DNA from: JBEKSX01 sp049516635 | GTDB taxonomy: Bacteria > Bacteroidota > Ignavibacteria > Tepidaquicellales > OLB5 | Length of the DNA stretch: 33,851 bases | Direction: 5' to 3' | NCBI GenBank assembly: GCA_049516635.1 | Contig: JBEKSX010000022.1 | Span: forward strand, 1 to 33,851 | Shown here: piece by piece, positions 31,330 to 33,851 of the stretch | Position numbering within the stretch: the first letter of the stretch is position 1 | How the letters are laid out: the number at the start of each line of letters is the position of its first letter | The notes under the pieces: model-generated | Databases searched by the model: none | Seen by the model: only the letters and a program-made list of their open reading frames with translations | Told to the model about the DNA's origin: nothing | Made by a program: the position numbers and the translations under genes

Positions 31330-32616
31330 ATGGCAAAAATTACACAAGTTAAAGCAAGAGAGATCCTTGACTCAAGAGGAAATCCCACTATAGAGGTGGA
31401 TGTTACTTTACAGGATGGTTCTTTGGGCAGATCTGCAATCCCTTCCGGAGCTTCAACCGGGCAAAAGGAAGCCGTGGAACTGAGAGACGGCGATAAGAAA
31501 AGATATGGGGGCAAGGGAGTCCTGAAAGCGGTTTACAATGTTAATGATATCATAGCGAATGCGCTAATTGATGTTGAAAGCACCGAACAAACAAAAATAG
31601 ATGCGATACTAATAGAGCTGGACGGAACGAAGAATAAATCCAATCTCGGAGCAAACGCAATTTTAGGTGCTTCACTGGCATGTGCTAAAGCCAGCGCCAA
31701 TCACCTCAGGATGCCTTTATACAGATATATAGGAGGCAGCAACGCAAAAGTGCTCCCTGTTCCGATGATGAATATAATCAACGGCGGAAGGCATGCCGAT
31801 AATAATCTTGACTTCCAGGAATTTATGATTGTCCCTGCCGGTGCTAAAAGTTTTTCTGAAGCTCTAAGAATGGGTGCGGAAGTGTTCCATTCGCTGAAAA
31901 GTGTATTACATAAGAAAAATTGTAATACAGCAGTTGGAGACGAAGGAGGGTTTGCTCCAAGTCTAAAAACGAACGAGGAAGCGCTCGAGATCATTGTTCA
32001 AGCAATGGAAGGTGCTGGGTATAAAGCAGGGAAAGATATATTCCTTGCACTCGATGTAGCTTCCAGCGAAATGTACAATAAATCGAAATATGAATTTTTT
32101 AAGTCCGGGCAAAAGCCGAGAACTTCCGAAGAAATGGTGGAGATGTACGGGCAAATCATAAAAGACTTCCCGGTTATTTCTATTGAAGATGGTATGAGCG
32201 AAGACGACTGGGAAGGCTGGAAATTACTTACTTCAGAACTGGGTGATAAGATTCAACTTGTGGGAGACGATATATTCGTAACAAATAAAGAAATATTGAA
32301 AAAAGGCATAGAGCAGAAAATTGCGAACTCGATCCTTATTAAGCTTAACCAGATAGGAACCTTAACAGAAACCCTGGACACGATCGAATTGGCAAGGTCG
32401 AACGGTTACACGAACGTCATCAGCCATAGAAGCGGTGAAACAGAAGATGTAACAATAGCGGATGTAGCCGTTGCAACCAATGCCGGACAGATTAAAACAG
32501 GCTCACTTTCAAGAACAGACCGCGTTGCAAAATACAACCAGCTGCTCAGGATAGAAGAAGAACTTGAAGATTCAGCAGTATATTCGGGCAAGCATCTTTA
32601 TAACAGTTTAATTTAA
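31330..32616 (+). CDS. eno: Enolase
   Basis: Converts 2-phosphoglycerate to phosphoenolpyruvate in glycolysis. The 428-residue protein (from ATG 31330) has the N-terminal AREILDSRGNPTIEVDV, the loop SGASTG (39-44), GDEGGFAP (203-210), metal ligands Asp242, Glu286 and Asp313 (in LALDVASSE, SIEDGMSE and VGDDIFVTN), the catalytic lysine in ILIKLNQIGTLTET (Lys338) and SHRSGETED (365-373). An in-frame ATG at 31258 would add 24 hydrophobic residues absent from the family, so 31330 is preferred. The next gene, queA, starts 16 bases after the stop and is probably cotranscribed. Confidence 0.98.
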   Translation: MAKITQVKAREILDSRGNPTIEVDVTLQDGSLGRSAIPSGASTGQKEAVELRDGDKKRYGGKGVLKAVYNVNDIIANALIDVESTEQTKIDAILIELDGTKNKSNLGANAILGASLACAKASANHLRMPLYRYIGGSNAKVLPVPMMNIINGGRHADNNLDFQEFMIVPAGAKSFSEALRMGAEVFHSLKSVLHKKNCNTAVGDEGGFAPSLKTNEEALEIIVQAMEGAGYKAGKDIFLALDVASSEMYNKSKYEFFKSGQKPRTSEEMVEMYGQIIKDFPVISIEDGMSEDDWEGWKLLTSELGDKIQLVGDDIFVTNKEILKKGIEQKIANSILIKLNQIGTLTETLDTIELARSNGYTNVISHRSGETEDVTIADVAVATNAGQIKTGSLSRTDRVAKYNQLLRIEEELEDSAVYSGKHLYNSLI

Positions 32617-32632
32617 CAAAACAACATTCTAA

Positions 32633-33667
32633 ATGAAGTCAACCGATTTTAAATTCCCTCTTCCTAAAACATTAATAGCGCAGCATCCGAAAATACCCCG
32701 GGACGAATGCAAGCTTATGGTTCTGGACAGGAAGAATAAAACAATTGAGTCGAAAAAGTTCAAGAATATCATCGAATATCTTGACGAAGGTGACTGCATG
32801 ATAATAAACGACTCGAGAGTTTTTGCAGCACGCCTGTTCGGATTGAAGGAAAAAACAAATGCAAAGATAGAAGTATTTTTACTAAGACAGCTTAGCCAGG
32901 AAGAAAATATATGGGACGTTCTGGTTGACCCTGCAAGAAAGGTCAGGATCGGTAACAGGATATTTCTAACGAAGAATCTATTCTGCGAAGTAATAGATAA
33001 CACTACTTCGAGAGGCAGAATCGTTCGGTTCAACTACAGGGGAGATTTTCAGAGATACATAGAAAAACTTGGAAAAACCCCTCTTCCTCCTTACGTTAAA
33101 AGAGATCCGACGGACCAGGATAGGGAGTACTATCAGACCGTATATGCACAGAACGTAGGTTCAGTTGCGGCCCCCACAGCAGGGATGCATTTCACAAAAG
33201 AACTGCTTCGTAAAATAGAAAAAAAAGGCATCAGGATAGCACCGGTTACCCTTCACATCGGACTTGGTACATTTAGAACTGTTGAAGTAGAAGACCTCAC
33301 CAAACACAGGATGGATTCCGAATTCTTTCATATCCCCGACGCTACGGCATCTCTTGTAAATTCCACAGCCGAGAACAGGAAAAAGATCATAGCTATAGGT
33401 ACTTCAGTAGCCCGTGTACTCGAAGCAAATACAACTGCCGGAAGATACATCCGTTCGGGGCAGGGCTGGACAGATAAATTTATTTATCCCCCGCAGACTC
33501 TGAAGGTTGTAGATAAACTTATTACTAATTTTCATCTCCCGCAGTCTACCCTGATAATGCTCGTCTGTGCTTTTGCCGATAAGGATTTCGTGATGAAAGC
33601 TTATAAAAAAGCTGTAAAGGAAAAATACAGGTTTTACAGCTACGGCGATGCAATGCTGATAATTTAA
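32633..33667 (+). CDS. queA: tRNA preQ1(34) S-adenosylmethionine ribosyltransferase-isomerase
   Basis: Transfers and isomerises the ribosyl part of SAM onto preQ1 in tRNA, the penultimate step of queuosine synthesis. The 344-residue protein begins KSTDFKFPLPKTLIAQHP, has DCMIINDSRVFAARLFG, GSVAAPTAGMHFT (the strongest family signature), VTLHIGLGTFRTVEVEDL, HRMDSEFFHIP, IIAIGTSVARVLE and the C-terminal NFHLPQSTLIMLVCAFAG-like stretch (here ending CAFADKDF). Length is normal for the family. It lies 16 bases after enolase. The other queuosine genes are not in the window. Confidence 0.97.
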   Translation: MKSTDFKFPLPKTLIAQHPKIPRDECKLMVLDRKNKTIESKKFKNIIEYLDEGDCMIINDSRVFAARLFGLKEKTNAKIEVFLLRQLSQEENIWDVLVDPARKVRIGNRIFLTKNLFCEVIDNTTSRGRIVRFNYRGDFQRYIEKLGKTPLPPYVKRDPTDQDREYYQTVYAQNVGSVAAPTAGMHFTKELLRKIEKKGIRIAPVTLHIGLGTFRTVEVEDLTKHRMDSEFFHIPDATASLVNSTAENRKKIIAIGTSVARVLEANTTAGRYIRSGQGWTDKFIYPPQTLKVVDKLITNFHLPQSTLIMLVCAFADKDFVMKAYKKAVKEKYRFYSYGDAMLII

Positions 33668-33705
33668 TGCATTTATAGAAATTCTCACATTTATCAAATG
33701 AGAGT

Positions 33706-33851
33706 TCATGCAATCTTAACTGCTGCCGGTTCCGGTTCCAGCCTCAACGGCAAGCCCACCCAGGCCAACCCGGCCGTGCCTTCGGAAACGTAGCTGCCGA
33801 TGAGCACCGCCGCGGCGCCGTGCCCTGCGTCGGGCAGGAACGCCACGGCGC
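33706..33851 (-). CDS. High-GC coding fragment at the contig edge (probably foreign DNA)
   Basis: A minus-strand frame enters from the window edge and stays open for 47 codons to a TGA at 33708-33706. The last four sense codons and the stop lie in, or just inside, the AT-rich DNA. The 43 codons in the GC-rich part give a protein-like text beginning AVAFLPDAGHGAAAVLIGSY, and 36 of them end in G or C, quite unlike the rest of the window. The product is not recognisable from this piece. It is best explained as part of a gene from another, GC-rich organism joined to this contig. Confidence 0.4.
   Translation of the reverse strand, partial: AVAFLPDAGHGAAAVLIGSYVSEGTAGLAWVGLPLRLEPEPAAVKIA
33721..33851. 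other. Abrupt high-GC segment, probable assembly chimera
   Basis: By hand count 95 of these 131 bases are G or C (about 73%), against 15 of 53 (about 28%) in the preceding 33668-33720. The change happens within a few bases around 33720 with no repeat, tRNA or IS end at the joint. Confidence 0.65.

Noticed and set aside
33676..33706. Inverted repeat after queA as a terminator
   Set aside because: The TCTC/GAGA pairing needs a 2-base bulge and is not followed by a T-run.

Overview
The window looks like a chromosomal segment from an AT-rich member of the Bacteroidota/Chlorobi-Ignavibacteria assemblage. Four full-length genes and one relic carry the type IX secretion C-terminal sorting domain with the NYPNPFNPSTKIKF core typical of Ignavibacteria. 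There is also a GldA/GldF/GldG-type ABC cluster, a CarB of the CAD-like subclass, and one match to the Bacteroidota -7 box next to a start codon. This placement is inference from protein character; no rRNA or tRNA gene was seen.

Layout: 1-1815 is the C-terminal part of carB. 1894-3178 holds two TPM-domain genes, one exported and one cytosolic. 3204-4595 (minus) is der. 4596-5515 is gene-free and crowded with short palindromic repeats, including a 146-bp composite inverted element, and is followed by an orphan T9SS sorting-domain relic (5516-5824). 5967-10497 is a GldA-like ATPase / GldF-like permease / GldG-like / DUF4340 cluster closed by a strong terminator. 10557-17381 (minus) is a block of four secreted proteins: a YCF48-type repeat protein and three tandem paralogues of unknown function. 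17841-19286 is an unassigned helical protein. 19305-24456 (minus) is a tightly packed run of GT-C membrane glycosyltransferase, mltG, a multi-pass ABC-export-like permease and a GNAT acetyltransferase. 24907-33667 (plus) is rpsA, an inositol monophosphatase, a prohibitin-family protein, a second GT-C glycosyltransferase, an O-methyltransferase, enolase and queA.

How the genes work together: most are housekeeping (pyrimidine/arginine precursor synthesis, ribosome assembly, translation, glycolysis, queuosine, cell-wall polymerisation) or envelope functions (ABC export, membrane glycosylation, T9SS cargo). The 12053-17381 genes probably form one transcription unit whose products are sent to the cell surface.

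The most interesting observation is that all five T9SS sorting domains carry a different palindrome-bearing insertion at the same loop, in frame, between the IKF strand and the L(T/K)IY strand. Related palindromes lie in the nearby intergenic DNA. This recalls the protein-coding palindromic elements of Rickettsia. The last 131 bases (33721-33851) change abruptly to about 73% GC with a high-GC codon pattern, which most likely marks a chimeric contig end.
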